Shown: positions 1-7,665 of the stretch, in pieces | Numbering within the stretch: position 1 is the first letter of the stretch | Layout: each line of letters starts with the position of its first letter | Source of the DNA: Planococcus circulans | Lineage (GTDB): Bacteria > Bacillota > Bacilli > Bacillales_A > Planococcaceae | Assembly: GCF_020023385.1 (NCBI RefSeq) | Contig: NZ_JAIQCL010000002.1 | Location: 186,001-250,000, forward strand | Direction: 5' to 3' | DNA length: 64,000 nucleotides | Notes under the pieces: model-generated | What the model saw: only the letters and a program-made list of their open reading frames with translations | The model's database searches: none | What the model was told of the DNA's origin: nothing | Made by a program: the position numbers and the translations under genes

Positions 1-183
1 ACGAAGGGCAATTGCTTCTCCGCCATTCAATTTGATTTCATTCACTTTTTCTTCTAAAGCATCAGTTACCACATCTGTGGCAACGATTTTTGCTCCTTCT
101 TTTGCAAACAATTGTGCGCCAGCCAATCCCATACCGCTTGCAGCTCCTGTAATAATTGCTACTTTACCATCCAATCTCGACAT
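1..183 (-). CDS. SDR family oxidoreductase, 5' part only (cut by window edge)
   Basis: The 61 visible codons are the N-terminus of a classical short-chain dehydrogenase/reductase. They begin MSRLDGKVAIITGAASGMG, which carries the TGxxxGxG dinucleotide-binding turn at residues 13-20, followed by the first alpha/beta unit and the acidic strand end (VATDV) where NAD(P) ribose binding is decided; an Asp there favours NAD(H). The start is supported by AGGAGGAA just upstream at about 187-195. The catalytic Ser-Tyr-Lys part lies outside the window, so the substrate cannot be inferred. It is divergent from the TetR gene at 342, suggesting that regulator controls it. The SDR at 32019 is a similar but separate gene. 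Confidence 0.85.
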   Translation of the reverse strand, partial: MSRLDGKVAIITGAASGMGLAGAQLFAKEGAKIVATDVVTDALEEKVNEIKLNGGEAIALR

Positions 184-275
184 AATAATTCCTCCTATGA
201 TGAAATTTTCGAAATTATGAAAGCGCTTTAATATCGCTCTTATCCCTCAGTCTAATATAATGAAAGAAAGACTCA

Positions 276-303
276 ACCAACAAATTAGTATGGAATTGTT
301 GGT
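276..303. promoter_or_regulatory. Candidate TetR operator between divergent SDR and tetR genes
   Basis: ACCAACAA at 276-283 and its exact reverse complement TTGTTGGT at 296-303 flank a 12-nt spacer, giving a 28-bp interrupted palindrome. It lies 38 bp before the TetR-family gene and about 90 bp before the SDR start. TetR-family proteins usually bind such palindromes beside their own gene. That this palindrome is the operator is inferred. Confidence 0.45.
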
Positions 304-341
304 CAGTGCTAAAAGAAAAGAAAGGGCAGGTGGATAGATGA

Positions 342-932
342 ATGCAAAGCCGACATATTAGTGCAAAGTCGAAAATCCGAAAAGCGCTGGTTACTTTGAT
401 GCTTAGAAAGCCATTTGAAACGATCACCATATCGGATATCACGCTTCAGGCGCGTGTTAATCGCAGTACTTACTATTATCATTATTATAAAAAAGAAGAA
501 ATTCTTGAAGAAGTGGTTAAAAGGTCAGCCTATGATTTGCTTGCCGCTATGAAAGCTCCTTACCAGAGTGGCTCTGAATTCCAAATTGACGAGTCAGTTT
601 TACCATCTACTCTGACACTGTTTGAACATGTCCATCAACACCAATACTATTATCAAGTATTATTAACTAATGAAAACAGTTTAAATTTCCAAAACGAATT
701 CACCAAAATTCTTAAAGGATTTTTGGAAAATGCAACTACAAATATTTATAAAGAAACTGGTGATTCTTTAATTGATCAAAACATTTTTACCAGTTACCAG
801 GCCTATGCCGTGCTCGGGATGATCAAGCAATGGATTGAGGGTGAGTTTCTTCATTCCCCACAATATATGGCGGAGCAACTCACAAATATTCTTTACTTGA
901 AAGTTGACAAAGTCTATTTTAATTTTTCTTAA
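342..932 (+). CDS. TetR/AcrR family transcriptional regulator
   Basis: A 196-residue protein of typical TetR-family length. Residues about 8-55 form the DNA-binding domain: a first helix (KIRKALVTLML), the turn KPFETITISDI, and the recognition segment ARVNRSTYYYHYYKKEEIL, a close match to the family pattern in which T-x-Y-x-H/Y-F/Y follows the recognition helix. The rest is a helical ligand-binding and dimerisation domain that does not reveal the ligand. GCAGGTGG at about 326-333 sits 8 nt before the chosen ATG. It is transcribed away from an SDR gene, with a palindrome in between, so local repression of that SDR gene and of itself is the likely job. Confidence 0.9.
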   Translation: MQSRHISAKSKIRKALVTLMLRKPFETITISDITLQARVNRSTYYYHYYKKEEILEEVVKRSAYDLLAAMKAPYQSGSEFQIDESVLPSTLTLFEHVHQHQYYYQVLLTNENSLNFQNEFTKILKGFLENATTNIYKETGDSLIDQNIFTSYQAYAVLGMIKQWIEGEFLHSPQYMAEQLTNILYLKVDKVYFNFS

Positions 933-1058
933 AGTGAATAATAAAACTGCTTCCCTATGTTGAACTTAATTCAAGATATATAATAATACTGCATAAGAAA
1001 AAAGAAGAAATCAGTAGTAGATGGATGATAGCTGAATTGAAAGGGATGGGGTAGCAAA

Positions 1059-1832
1059 ATGAACAAAACCGTTTTAATAGGAATTGTCATTGGCTATATG
1101 GTGGCTTTGCCACTGGGGATGGTGGAATTTACAGCAATAAGAGAAGCTAGCTGGTTTTCAGTTCCACAACCCTTTTATTTCCCCATGGAATTTTACTGGG
1201 GAGCTATACTCCCTATGTTAATTATGTTTATCGTGACATCTGTTGAGACAGTTGGAGATGTTACAGCAATGACTACTGGGGGAGCAGGCAGAGAACCCAC
1301 AGAAAATGAGCTTTCCGGCTCAGTCATAGCAAATGGTTTTACATCTTCTCTGGGAGCGATTTTTAATTCTTTGCCAAATACATCTTTTAGTCAAAATGTA
1401 GGAATGATCGCATTTACAAAAGTAATGAGTAGATATGTCGTAGCTGTTGGCGCTGCGTTTTTAATATTGGCTGGTCTTATCCCTAAGATTGGAGCTCTTG
1501 TATCTACAATGCCACCAGCAGTTATTGGAGGCGCCACAGTCATTATCTTTTCTCAGATTACGTTAACAGGCATAGACATATTGACGTCAGAACCTTTAAA
1601 TGAAAGAGCAAAGATCATCATTGGATTGTCTTTAGTATTTGGACTCGGATTAAGTCAAGTACCCGATGCGATGAACGCATTCCCAGAAGTTATTAAGTTG
1701 TTGTTTGGCGGATCTGGAATAACAATCGCCTGTTTTGTTGCTATTGTATTGAACCTAGTCATTCCAGAGGATTCAATGAAGGAAGACGCATATGCGAAAT
1801 CACGCCCCTCTGAAAAAGGATTCAAATCATAA
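1059..1832 (+). pseudogene. NCS2 (xanthine/uracil) permease, N-terminal half missing
   Basis: The 257 residues match the C-terminal part of nucleobase:cation symporter-2 proteins, which usually run 420-450 residues. The visible part includes the stretch with VTSVETVGDVTAMT, the family's substrate-binding E-T region, and NSLPNTSFSQNVGMIAFTKV, the signature segment of bacterial xanthine/uracil permeases. About the first 180 residues, several membrane helices, are absent. In-frame codons just upstream (1041-1058, K-G-W-G-S-K) could still be permease sequence but are closed off by TGA at 1038, and the TetR gene occupies the DNA before that. I read this as a deletion remnant. A GGGATGGGG stretch before the ATG could permit translation, but a half-permease is unlikely to transport. 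Confidence 0.75.
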
Positions 1833-1850
1833 ACTAGATTCCATACACAA

Positions 1851-1888
1851 ACGCGCCCGCTGGATTCCAATTGCGGGTGTGTTTTTTT
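1851..1888 (+). terminator. Rho-independent terminator after the permease remnant
   Basis: ACGCGCCCGC (1851-1860) pairs, with two G-U pairs, with GCGGGTGTGT (1873-1882) across a 12-nt loop and runs into seven T. The stem and the preceding ATTCCATAC resemble the hairpins at 4565-4625 and 13782-13848. Confidence 0.8.
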
Positions 1889-2099
1889 ATACATTCGGAA
1901 AAAAATGTGTGAGAATTAGGTTGAACATAAGGGGAGTCAAGGGACTACTGAACATTCAAAGAATCATGCCCTACACAAATAGAAAGTTCTAAACGACTCT
2001 TGCTGTGTCGCTCCGCAGGAAATTAAAATCTGGTCCGAGAGACATTTTTATCCGGCAAAAAGGAATATAAGGAGTAACAAGTGCAGAGGGGTGCAGACG

Positions 2100-2774
2100 A
2101 TGAAAAGAATCTTGGCCATCAGCGATATTCACGGAGAGCTTGAACTTTTTGATGAGCTGCTGCAGAAGGCGGAATATGACGCCGTCGGAGATCAGCTGAT
2201 TTTACTGGGGGATTACGGGGACCGCGGCCCGGATTCAAAAGGGGTTTTGGAGCGGGTCATCGAATTGAAAAAGCGGGGTGCTATTGTCTTAAGGGGCAAT
2301 CATGATCAAATGATGCTGGACGCTGTAAACGATGAACCCGGTGCGAAGCAGATCTGGGCAAGGAATGGGGCACTTGCGACATTGCAAAGCTATGATCCAT
2401 CCATAAAAGACATGACACTTCCAACGGCAGCTGTTTTTTGGGAGCACATCGATTTTATTAAGGAAACGGACTATTACCATGAAACGGATGACTTCATTTT
2501 TGTGCATGCGGGCGTTCAGCCGGATACGCCGATTGGGCAGACAGACCCGGCGATCTTGATGTGGATCCGCGATGAATTTTATAAAGTCTATTCGGGAGAG
2601 AAGACCGTAGTATTTGGCCATACACCGGCGTTTTTAATGCGCGGGACAAGAAATAATGATGTCTATTTTGGCGACAATCGGATTATCGGCATTGATGGAG
2701 GCGCGGTTTATGGCGGACAGTTGAATTGTCTTGAGTTGCCGAGCCGAAAAGTCTACAGCGTGAGGAAGTATTGA
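2100..2774 (+). CDS. Metallophosphatase, serine/threonine phosphatase (PP2A-like) family
   Basis: A compact calcineurin-like phosphoesterase of about 224 residues, close in architecture to bacteriophage lambda phosphatase and Bacillus PrpE-like enzymes. All metal-binding blocks are present in order: SDIHGE near the N-terminus, GDYGDRGPDS, RGNHDQM, a histidine in FVHAGV, and GHTP near the C-terminus. These bind two metal ions that activate water for phosphoester hydrolysis; protein phosphate or a diadenosine polyphosphate is the likely substrate. I chose the ATG at 2100, with AGAGGGG at about 2084-2090; an in-frame GTG at 2091 adds three residues. It stands alone, after a terminator. Confidence 0.88.
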   Translation: MKRILAISDIHGELELFDELLQKAEYDAVGDQLILLGDYGDRGPDSKGVLERVIELKKRGAIVLRGNHDQMMLDAVNDEPGAKQIWARNGALATLQSYDPSIKDMTLPTAAVFWEHIDFIKETDYYHETDDFIFVHAGVQPDTPIGQTDPAILMWIRDEFYKVYSGEKTVVFGHTPAFLMRGTRNNDVYFGDNRIIGIDGGAVYGGQLNCLELPSRKVYSVRKY

Positions 2775-2925
2775 AGGGGAGAAATGAAAATCTTATCCCT
2801 GGTAAAGAATCATTTCTAAACGGTTAAGGGGTTTTCTTTTAATTGTGTCGCTCCCTGGAGAAGCAGGGCCGAATTGATTATAAATAATCGAGCCTAAAAC
2901 TTAATGGGCTATAATTCAGACCTGC

Positions 2926-2950
2926 AAAAAACCGAGTGCGTTAATACTCG
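2926..2950 (-). terminator. Minus-strand terminator candidate downstream of the 76-residue gene
   Basis: Read on the minus strand, CGAGT and ACTCG form a 5-bp stem with an 8-nt loop followed by GG and six T (the A run at 2926-2931 on the plus strand). It lies about 115 nt beyond the stop of the 3066-3296 gene. The same DNA can also form a larger hairpin closed by CCTGCA (2921-2926) and TGCAGG (2955-2960). Confidence 0.5.
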
Positions 2951-3004
2951 CCGATGCAGGGCAATCCGTATAAGAACAGCTGGCCAAATTGGAGATGTTC
3001 TAAG

Positions 3005-3047
3005 AGTAACCCCTACAATCCTGCAGGGAGGGCGGTTACTTCTTTTT
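3005..3047 (+). terminator. Plus-strand hairpin with T-rich tail
   Basis: AGTAACC (3005-3011) and GGTTACT (3034-3040) are exact reverse complements, followed by TCTTTTT. Two further hairpins lie just before it (2921-2960 and 2974-3000, GAACA...TGTTC). No plus-strand protein gene ends near it except the phosphatase 230 nt upstream, so it may end that transcript or a small RNA. Confidence 0.5.
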
Positions 3048-3065
3048 AGCATGGACTGTCTTTAA

Positions 3066-3296
3066 CTATTTTTCATACTTTCGATGATCCGGTTCCCAGT
3101 TGCGGATCGTCTCCTGGAGTTCCACTAGTTGCTGCATGTAATGATAAATTTCGGCAGAAAAGATTCCGTCTTGCCCTTCAAGTTGGTAATAATCCCAATA
3201 TGGATCGAGTGTTTCATCTAACCATTCGATTAAATCCATTATCTTTGGATATCCAAAGAAAATGCTTTTATGCAAGTCCACCTCGTAAATCGTCAT
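3066..3296 (-). CDS. Hypothetical acidic protein, 76 residues
   Basis: I do not recognise the family. The product is acidic and rich in aromatic residues (repeated D/E, Y, W, F; for example EWLDETLDPYWDYYQLEG), has no membrane segment or signal peptide, and looks like a soluble helical protein: the second half (IYHYMQQLVELQETIRNW) is amphipathic. The ribosome site is weak (GACGTGG just before the ATG). The open frame, biased protein-like composition and a minus-strand terminator candidate downstream favour a real gene, but this rests on little. It is isolated from both flanking genes. Confidence 0.5.
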   Translation of the reverse strand: MTIYEVDLHKSIFFGYPKIMDLIEWLDETLDPYWDYYQLEGQDGIFSAEIYHYMQQLVELQETIRNWEPDHRKYEK

Positions 3297-3393
3297 CCAC
3301 GTCTATTAAGACTATACATAGGGATTCTGAAAACTGTTATATCATTAAAATTGCTCCTGTGTTGAACTAGGTTCAAGACTATTTCCCCAATAT

Positions 3394-3440
3394 AAAAAGG
3401 CCGTACCGGAAACAATTCAGTTTCCGGCACGGCCTTTTTT
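3394..3440. terminator. Bidirectional terminator, cassette family D copy 1
   Basis: A long near-perfect hairpin whose arms read AAAAAGGCCGTaCCGGAAAC and GTTTCCGGcACGGCCTTTTTT. It ends the exporter gene at 3448 on the minus strand. A sequence relative with the same loop (ATTCA) is at 11626-11672. Confidence 0.9.
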
Positions 3441-3447
3441 AAATCAA

Positions 3448-4491
3448 TCACTTCTCTGCTTCCCTCGCAGCCTTCACACTATTCGGGTCAAAGAAATTAT
3501 CGACCAAATCATAAATGGTGATGAGTTCGTAAAGAATCTTGAATTCCGGCGGGAACAGGATCGGGTGCATGGCGTCGCTTGTCGAGATGCCTTTGCTGTC
3601 TTCCCAAAAGAAGTCGGTGATGATTTTTAGTTGCTGCTGATGCGTTTCGTGATCGTATTCATTGGAATGCTGCAAGTCGTCCGCGAGCTCTGCGACGGCA
3701 CGCATGATGATATTCCGCTCAGCTGGTGACCACTTGATGCTATGCAACGGAATGCGGAGCAGCGCGTTCAAATGGAATTCCAGGTTATGTAAAAAGAGCA
3801 ATTGCCTTTCCGCCATGCGAAGCTCGGCTTCCCGGTCACGGATCCGGGGGTATAGACTGAAATCATCCCGGTGGTAATGGATTAATTTCTCTGTTTTTCT
3901 GATTTCTGTCGTCAACCGTTTCACAAGTTCCTTATCTTGTTGAAGATTTGCGTCCCCCTCGAAGAGAATCGTATGGAAGGTATGTTCCAGCATCGTTCCT
4001 GCACGTTCACTGATGGTTTGAATGCTTTTTAGAATTTCTGTCCGGTAGTTTGGCGGGAAAACGAGCATGTTTACCACGACGGACACAAGCAAACCAACAG
4101 TCGTTGTACCGAGTCGAATGAAGAAAGAGATCAGTACATGATCGTGGATGACTTCGACCATTGCGACAGATGTCAATGTGGCAACGAGCAGGCCGGCGTG
4201 CAGATTTAGTCTGTAACAGACTAAAATAGTGAAAACAGCAGCGAGTGTATAAGTGATCGGGGCATTGCCGAAGAGTGTAATAAAAAGAACAGCGAATGCC
4301 GAACCGATCGCAGATGCCGGGAATCGTACAAGTCCCTTTTTAATCGAATCGCTGACAGTCGGCTCAATCGACACAATGGCCGTGATGACCGCAAAGACAG
4401 GAGGCCAGTTGAACCATAAACAAATAGTGGCTGTCAAAAAGATCGCTATACCTGTTTTTAAAATTCGACTGCCCTGGAAGGATCGTTTCAT
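3448..4491 (-). CDS. Aromatic acid exporter family / FUSC-like membrane protein
   Basis: A 347-residue inner-membrane protein whose first about 150 residues form a block of hydrophobic helices typical of the ArAE_1 (DUF939) family: a leading helix (TGIAIFLTATICLWF), the conserved stretch PPVFAVITAIVSIEPTVSDSIKKG, and helices ending VVVNMLVFPPNY. The remaining about 190 residues are soluble and charged, as in YgaE/YqjA-like relatives, and probably lie in the cytoplasm. The family is linked to efflux of aromatic acids by similarity only. The start at 4491 is preceded by GGTGG about 8 nt upstream. It lies in the same orientation as the amidase but about 140 bp away, with a hairpin between them, so it is probably a separate unit. 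Confidence 0.85.
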   Translation of the reverse strand: MKRSFQGSRILKTGIAIFLTATICLWFNWPPVFAVITAIVSIEPTVSDSIKKGLVRFPASAIGSAFAVLFITLFGNAPITYTLAAVFTILVCYRLNLHAGLLVATLTSVAMVEVIHDHVLISFFIRLGTTTVGLLVSVVVNMLVFPPNYRTEILKSIQTISERAGTMLEHTFHTILFEGDANLQQDKELVKRLTTEIRKTEKLIHYHRDDFSLYPRIRDREAELRMAERQLLFLHNLEFHLNALLRIPLHSIKWSPAERNIIMRAVAELADDLQHSNEYDHETHQQQLKIITDFFWEDSKGISTSDAMHPILFPPEFKILYELITIYDLVDNFFDPNSVKAAREAEK

Positions 4492-4564
4492 ATGTTAACC
4501 ACCATCTTTTATGTAGTATTTTTGCTGTAATTCAGTATATCATCCATCTCTGGATAGACTGCAA

Positions 4565-4625
4565 GACAATTTGTATTCCATACGAAGACACATCCGCAAG
4601 AGAATGACTGCGGATGTGTCTTTTT
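4565..4625 (+). terminator. Terminator cassette, family A copy 1 (plus-strand orientation)
   Basis: A 21-nt flank starting GACAATTTGTATTCC (4565-4585) is followed by the 11-bp stem GACACATCCGC / GCGGATGTGTC (4587-4597 with 4610-4620) and six T. The flank is identical to 13782-13802. The T run is on the plus strand, yet both neighbouring genes are on the minus strand, so here the element has no obvious transcript to stop. Confidence 0.75.
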
Positions 4626-4633
4626 GCATTTAT

Positions 4634-6121
4634 TCAGCTTTGTGAATTGTGCAGCACGGAAGAAACAAATTTTTGAAGATCGGGTGCCAGCCGTTTTTGG
4701 GTCGCCTGTTCATAAGAGTAGGCGAGTTCAATCAGGCGCGGTTCGCTGAAAGCCTGGGCGCTGAATGTGACACCGACGGGATGCCCGCTGCTCGTGTAGC
4801 CGGCAGGGACGGTGATGGACGGATAGCCCGCTCTTGCCGGCTTCGCGGCGCCGCGGTTGTTTTGGAATAACAGCGCATCCAGTTGGTGTTCGTCCATGAC
4901 GAGATCCAGCCCATCTAGCGTGGAGGAGCGCAAATCGATTTCGCGGTGTTCCACGTACGTTGGGTCAGTCGGATCGTCGCTTAAGGACTGCGACTTTTCC
5001 AGTTCCTCTTGGCCGAATTTCATGCGGCGCTCGGGATCTTGTTTATTGAACGCGATGACATCCGCCAGTGATTTGACCGGCACCTCTTCCGGCGCGGTTT
5101 CAAGATACGCGTTGACGCCTCGCTTGAATTCATACCACAAGACGTCCGATTCGAATGACTGCTGGGGAATCGTCACTTCTTCGACGATCGCGCCGAGCGA
5201 TTTCATTTGGTCGATCGCCTCCATCATGATGGCCAGTTCTTCCGGTTCTTCATTGTTCAGAAAGGTTAAATCGACGCCGATGCGGGCACCTTCCAAGCCA
5301 TCTGTTTTCAAGTGTGGGGTGTAATCGGCCAAAGCTCGCCCGGCACTTGCCTGTGTCGCCGGGTCCTGTTCGTCGACGCCGGTCATGGCGCCGAGCAGGA
5401 TTGCGGCGTCCGCGACCGTGCGCGCCATCGGTCCTGCGGTATCCTGGCTTTCGGAAATCGGGATGATGCGGGAGCGGCTGACCAGTCCGACTGTCGGCTT
5501 GATACCGACGATGGAATTGGCACTCGCCGGACTCAAAATCGATCCCGAAGTTTCGGTACCGACGCCGACAACAGCGAAATTCGACGCGATGGCAGCGCCG
5601 GTCCCTGAACTCGACCCGCCGACATCCTCAGCTTTAAAGGTATCGACGCCATAAGGGTTCAGCACTTGTCCGCCAAGTGAACTGTAGCCGCTCACACCTT
5701 CTTTCGACATGAAAAAAGCCCATTCGCTCAGGTTCACTTTGCCGAGAATGATGGCGCCTGCGTTCCGAAGCTGCGCAGCGACAAAGGAATCCTGCTTGGC
5801 AAAATTCCGCTCCAGAGCGATGGCACCGGCTGTCGTCGGCATCGGGTCCGCTGTTTCGATATTGTCTTTCAGCAACACGGGAATGCCGTATAGCGGTTCT
5901 TGACCATCCTGCCCGCGCAACTCATCCAGCTGGGCTGCGATTTTCAGTGCGTCTGGATTGATGGTTAAGACGGAATTGATCTTCGGCCCATTTCGGTCGA
6001 ATGTCTCGATGCGGTCGAGGTAAGCCTGCACCAATTCCACGGAAGTCAGCCTGTCTTCCTGAAAGGCCTGTTGAATTTCTTTGATTGTCGCTTCAATTAA
6101 TTTAAAAGAGGTTGTCTCCAT
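4634..6121 (-). CDS. Amidase (amidase signature family)
   Basis: A 495-residue cytosolic hydrolase of the amidase signature superfamily, which cleaves carbon-nitrogen amide bonds with a Lys-cisSer-Ser triad. The triad is visible: Lys85 in PVLLKDNIET, the serines of GGSSSGTG at 168-175, and the nucleophile Ser194 in GTETSGSI. Length matches free-standing amidases; the GatB/GatC partners of tRNA amidotransferases are absent and the C-terminus (SGHPVGVTFSAQAFSEP) is of the free amidase type, so it is unlikely to be GatA. The start has GGAG 7 nt upstream. The substrate is unknown. It is not evidently co-transcribed with the divergent aldo/keto reductase. Confidence 0.9.
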   Translation of the reverse strand: METTSFKLIEATIKEIQQAFQEDRLTSVELVQAYLDRIETFDRNGPKINSVLTINPDALKIAAQLDELRGQDGQEPLYGIPVLLKDNIETADPMPTTAGAIALERNFAKQDSFVAAQLRNAGAIILGKVNLSEWAFFMSKEGVSGYSSLGGQVLNPYGVDTFKAEDVGGSSSGTGAAIASNFAVVGVGTETSGSILSPASANSIVGIKPTVGLVSRSRIIPISESQDTAGPMARTVADAAILLGAMTGVDEQDPATQASAGRALADYTPHLKTDGLEGARIGVDLTFLNNEEPEELAIMMEAIDQMKSLGAIVEEVTIPQQSFESDVLWYEFKRGVNAYLETAPEEVPVKSLADVIAFNKQDPERRMKFGQEELEKSQSLSDDPTDPTYVEHREIDLRSSTLDGLDLVMDEHQLDALLFQNNRGAAKPARAGYPSITVPAGYTSSGHPVGVTFSAQAFSEPRLIELAYSYEQATQKRLAPDLQKFVSSVLHNSQS

Positions 6122-6325
6122 CTGAGGGCTCCTAACTTTTTATGGGAATGTAGTTAAGTGTACACCAATTCATAATAGTAGAGAAAGTTTGGCTTTCAAC
6201 TGCATTTCATTCAGAGCCAATTGTGTTTTAGTGGAGACTGCGGCATGGGTAGCGAGGGTCGAAAAGTTTGAGTTTGCAGTGATGTAAGCGTAATCTGAAA
6301 ATAGAAATGAGAGGAGTGAAAGCAG

Positions 6326-7168
6326 ATGGAAAAAGCAATACCAGAAGTGGCATTGAACGACGGAACGACTTTACCTGTTACGGGACTCGGTACATATGGA
6401 CTGTGGGGCAATGCAGGGGCGAACGCAGTCAGCAGTGGGATCAATGCCGGTTATCGCCTGATTGACACGGCGTATAATTATGAGAACGAAGGAGCGGTGG
6501 GAGAAGGCATCAAACGCAGCGGCGTTTCCCGTGAAGATTTGTGGATTACTTCCAAGCTGCCAGGACGGTACCATAGTTATGAAAAAGCGTTGGTGGCGAT
6601 TCAGGAATCGCTGTACCGTTCCAAACTGGATTATTTCGACCTCTATGTGATTCACTGGCCGCTTCCGAATCAAGACCTCTACGTTGAAGCATGGCAGGCC
6701 TTGATTGACGCAAAGAAATGGGGGCTTGTCCGGTCAATCGGCGTCAGCAACTTCCTGCCTGAGCACCTGGAGCGCATTATCCAGGAGACTGAGGTGACGC
6801 CGAGTATAAACCAAGTGGAATTGCATCCGTTCTTTAATCAGGAAGAGCAGCGGCGCGTACATGCAGAGCACGGCATCCAAACGCAATCGTGGAGTCCAAT
6901 TGCCAGGGCGGCAGATATCCTGTCGAACGAAACGATGCGCAAAATTGCCGATACGCACAACAAGACCATCCCACAAATTGTGCTGCGCTGGCAATACCAG
7001 ATCGGTTCTGTTTCGATTCCGCGCTCCACTTCTCCTCAGCGGCAGCGGGAAAACCTGGCCATTTTTGATTTTGCCTTAAGCGAAACCGAAATGAGCGCGA
7101 TCGCACAACTAACCCGTCCAGATGGCAGACTGTTTGATATGGACCCGGCTACGCATGAAGAATTTTAA
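6326..7168 (+). CDS. Aldo/keto reductase
   Basis: A 280-residue NADPH-dependent (beta/alpha)8 oxidoreductase of the AKR superfamily, full length. The catalytic tetrad is visible as Asp47 and Tyr52 (LIDTAYNYENE), Lys77 (ITSKLP) and His110 (VIHWPLP). Family signatures IGVSNF and the cofactor-phosphate binding IPRSTSPQRQREN near the C-terminus are intact. Bacillus relatives reduce aldehydes such as methylglyoxal and glyoxal; the actual substrate is not readable here. GAGAGGAGTG precedes the ATG by about 8 nt. It is monocistronic, with a terminator shortly downstream. Confidence 0.92.
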   Translation: MEKAIPEVALNDGTTLPVTGLGTYGLWGNAGANAVSSGINAGYRLIDTAYNYENEGAVGEGIKRSGVSREDLWITSKLPGRYHSYEKALVAIQESLYRSKLDYFDLYVIHWPLPNQDLYVEAWQALIDAKKWGLVRSIGVSNFLPEHLERIIQETEVTPSINQVELHPFFNQEEQRRVHAEHGIQTQSWSPIARAADILSNETMRKIADTHNKTIPQIVLRWQYQIGSVSIPRSTSPQRQRENLAIFDFALSETEMSAIAQLTRPDGRLFDMDPATHEEF

Positions 7169-7263
7169 TTTAAGTAGGGACTGAACATCATTTCAGGTAA
7201 GTGACATTCTAGTGTAGACAGCCTTTCTGACCCGGTATGACAAATTTATATTATATTTATGGC

Positions 7264-7299
7264 CACACCTGTAGCATCACCTTGCAGGTGTGTGTTTTT
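7264..7299 (+). terminator. Terminator after the aldo/keto reductase
   Basis: CACACCTG (7264-7271) and CAGGTGTG (7285-7292) form a perfect 8-bp stem followed by TGTTTTT. It lies about 95 nt after the reductase stop. Confidence 0.85.
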
Positions 7300-7489
7300 A
7301 ATCCTTCTTCAACAGATTATAAAAATACGAGTAGATCAACTAACAATCAGCAGAAGTGAAGAGCCCCGGGTATAGGATGAGTTTCTAGACGAATCAATTC
7401 ATGCAGAAAAAAAGTAAAATTAGCAGAAGTTCGAAAAACAACTCGGAAATCAACTTCTTACTATTTCCCTGAAAATTCTAAAATTGGTA

Positions 7490-7518
7490 TTGACAGCGCT
7501 TTCTTTTAAGTATACCTT
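7490..7518 (+). promoter_or_regulatory. glpFK promoter region with a CcpA (cre) site
   Basis: TTGACA at 7490-7495 is a consensus -35 hexamer embedded in a cre-like sequence, TTGACAGCGCTTTCTT (7490-7505), close to the CcpA consensus. The -10 is less clear: TATACC (7511) or TACCTT (7513). Overlap of cre and promoter fits glucose repression of glycerol uptake, as known for Bacillus glp genes. Confidence 0.65.
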
Positions 7519-7555
7519 ATAGATAACAAGTTAAGAGCTGTGTTGGAGCCTAGAG

Positions 7556-7614
7556 ATTCGCACATCAATGAGTACTTCTGCCAAGGAGGACTTTCATTGA
7601 GTGCGAATTTTTTT
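7556..7614 (+). promoter_or_regulatory. glp leader terminator (GlpP-type antitermination candidate)
   Basis: ATTCGCAC-a-TCAATGA (7556-7571) pairs with TCATTGA-GTGCGAAT (7594-7608) as a 15-bp stem with one bulged A, followed by seven T, all in the untranslated leader of glpF. In Bacillus subtilis the GlpP protein with glycerol-3-phosphate lets RNA polymerase pass such a leader terminator; the same control is inferred here. glpP itself is not in this window. Confidence 0.75.
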
Positions 7615-7665
7615 ATTGGCCAGTTGCACGGTTTTTACTTTAAAAAAGAAAAGGAGTGATAGTGG

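Noticed and set aside
2003-2860. Repeated TGTGTCGCTCC at 2005-2015 and 2846-2856
   Set aside because: Only 11 nt shared with unlike flanks; too short to support an element.
4857-5324. 155-codon plus-strand frame inside the amidase gene
   Set aside because: Antisense shadow; Ser-rich, no ribosome site, and the minus-strand amidase explains the DNA.
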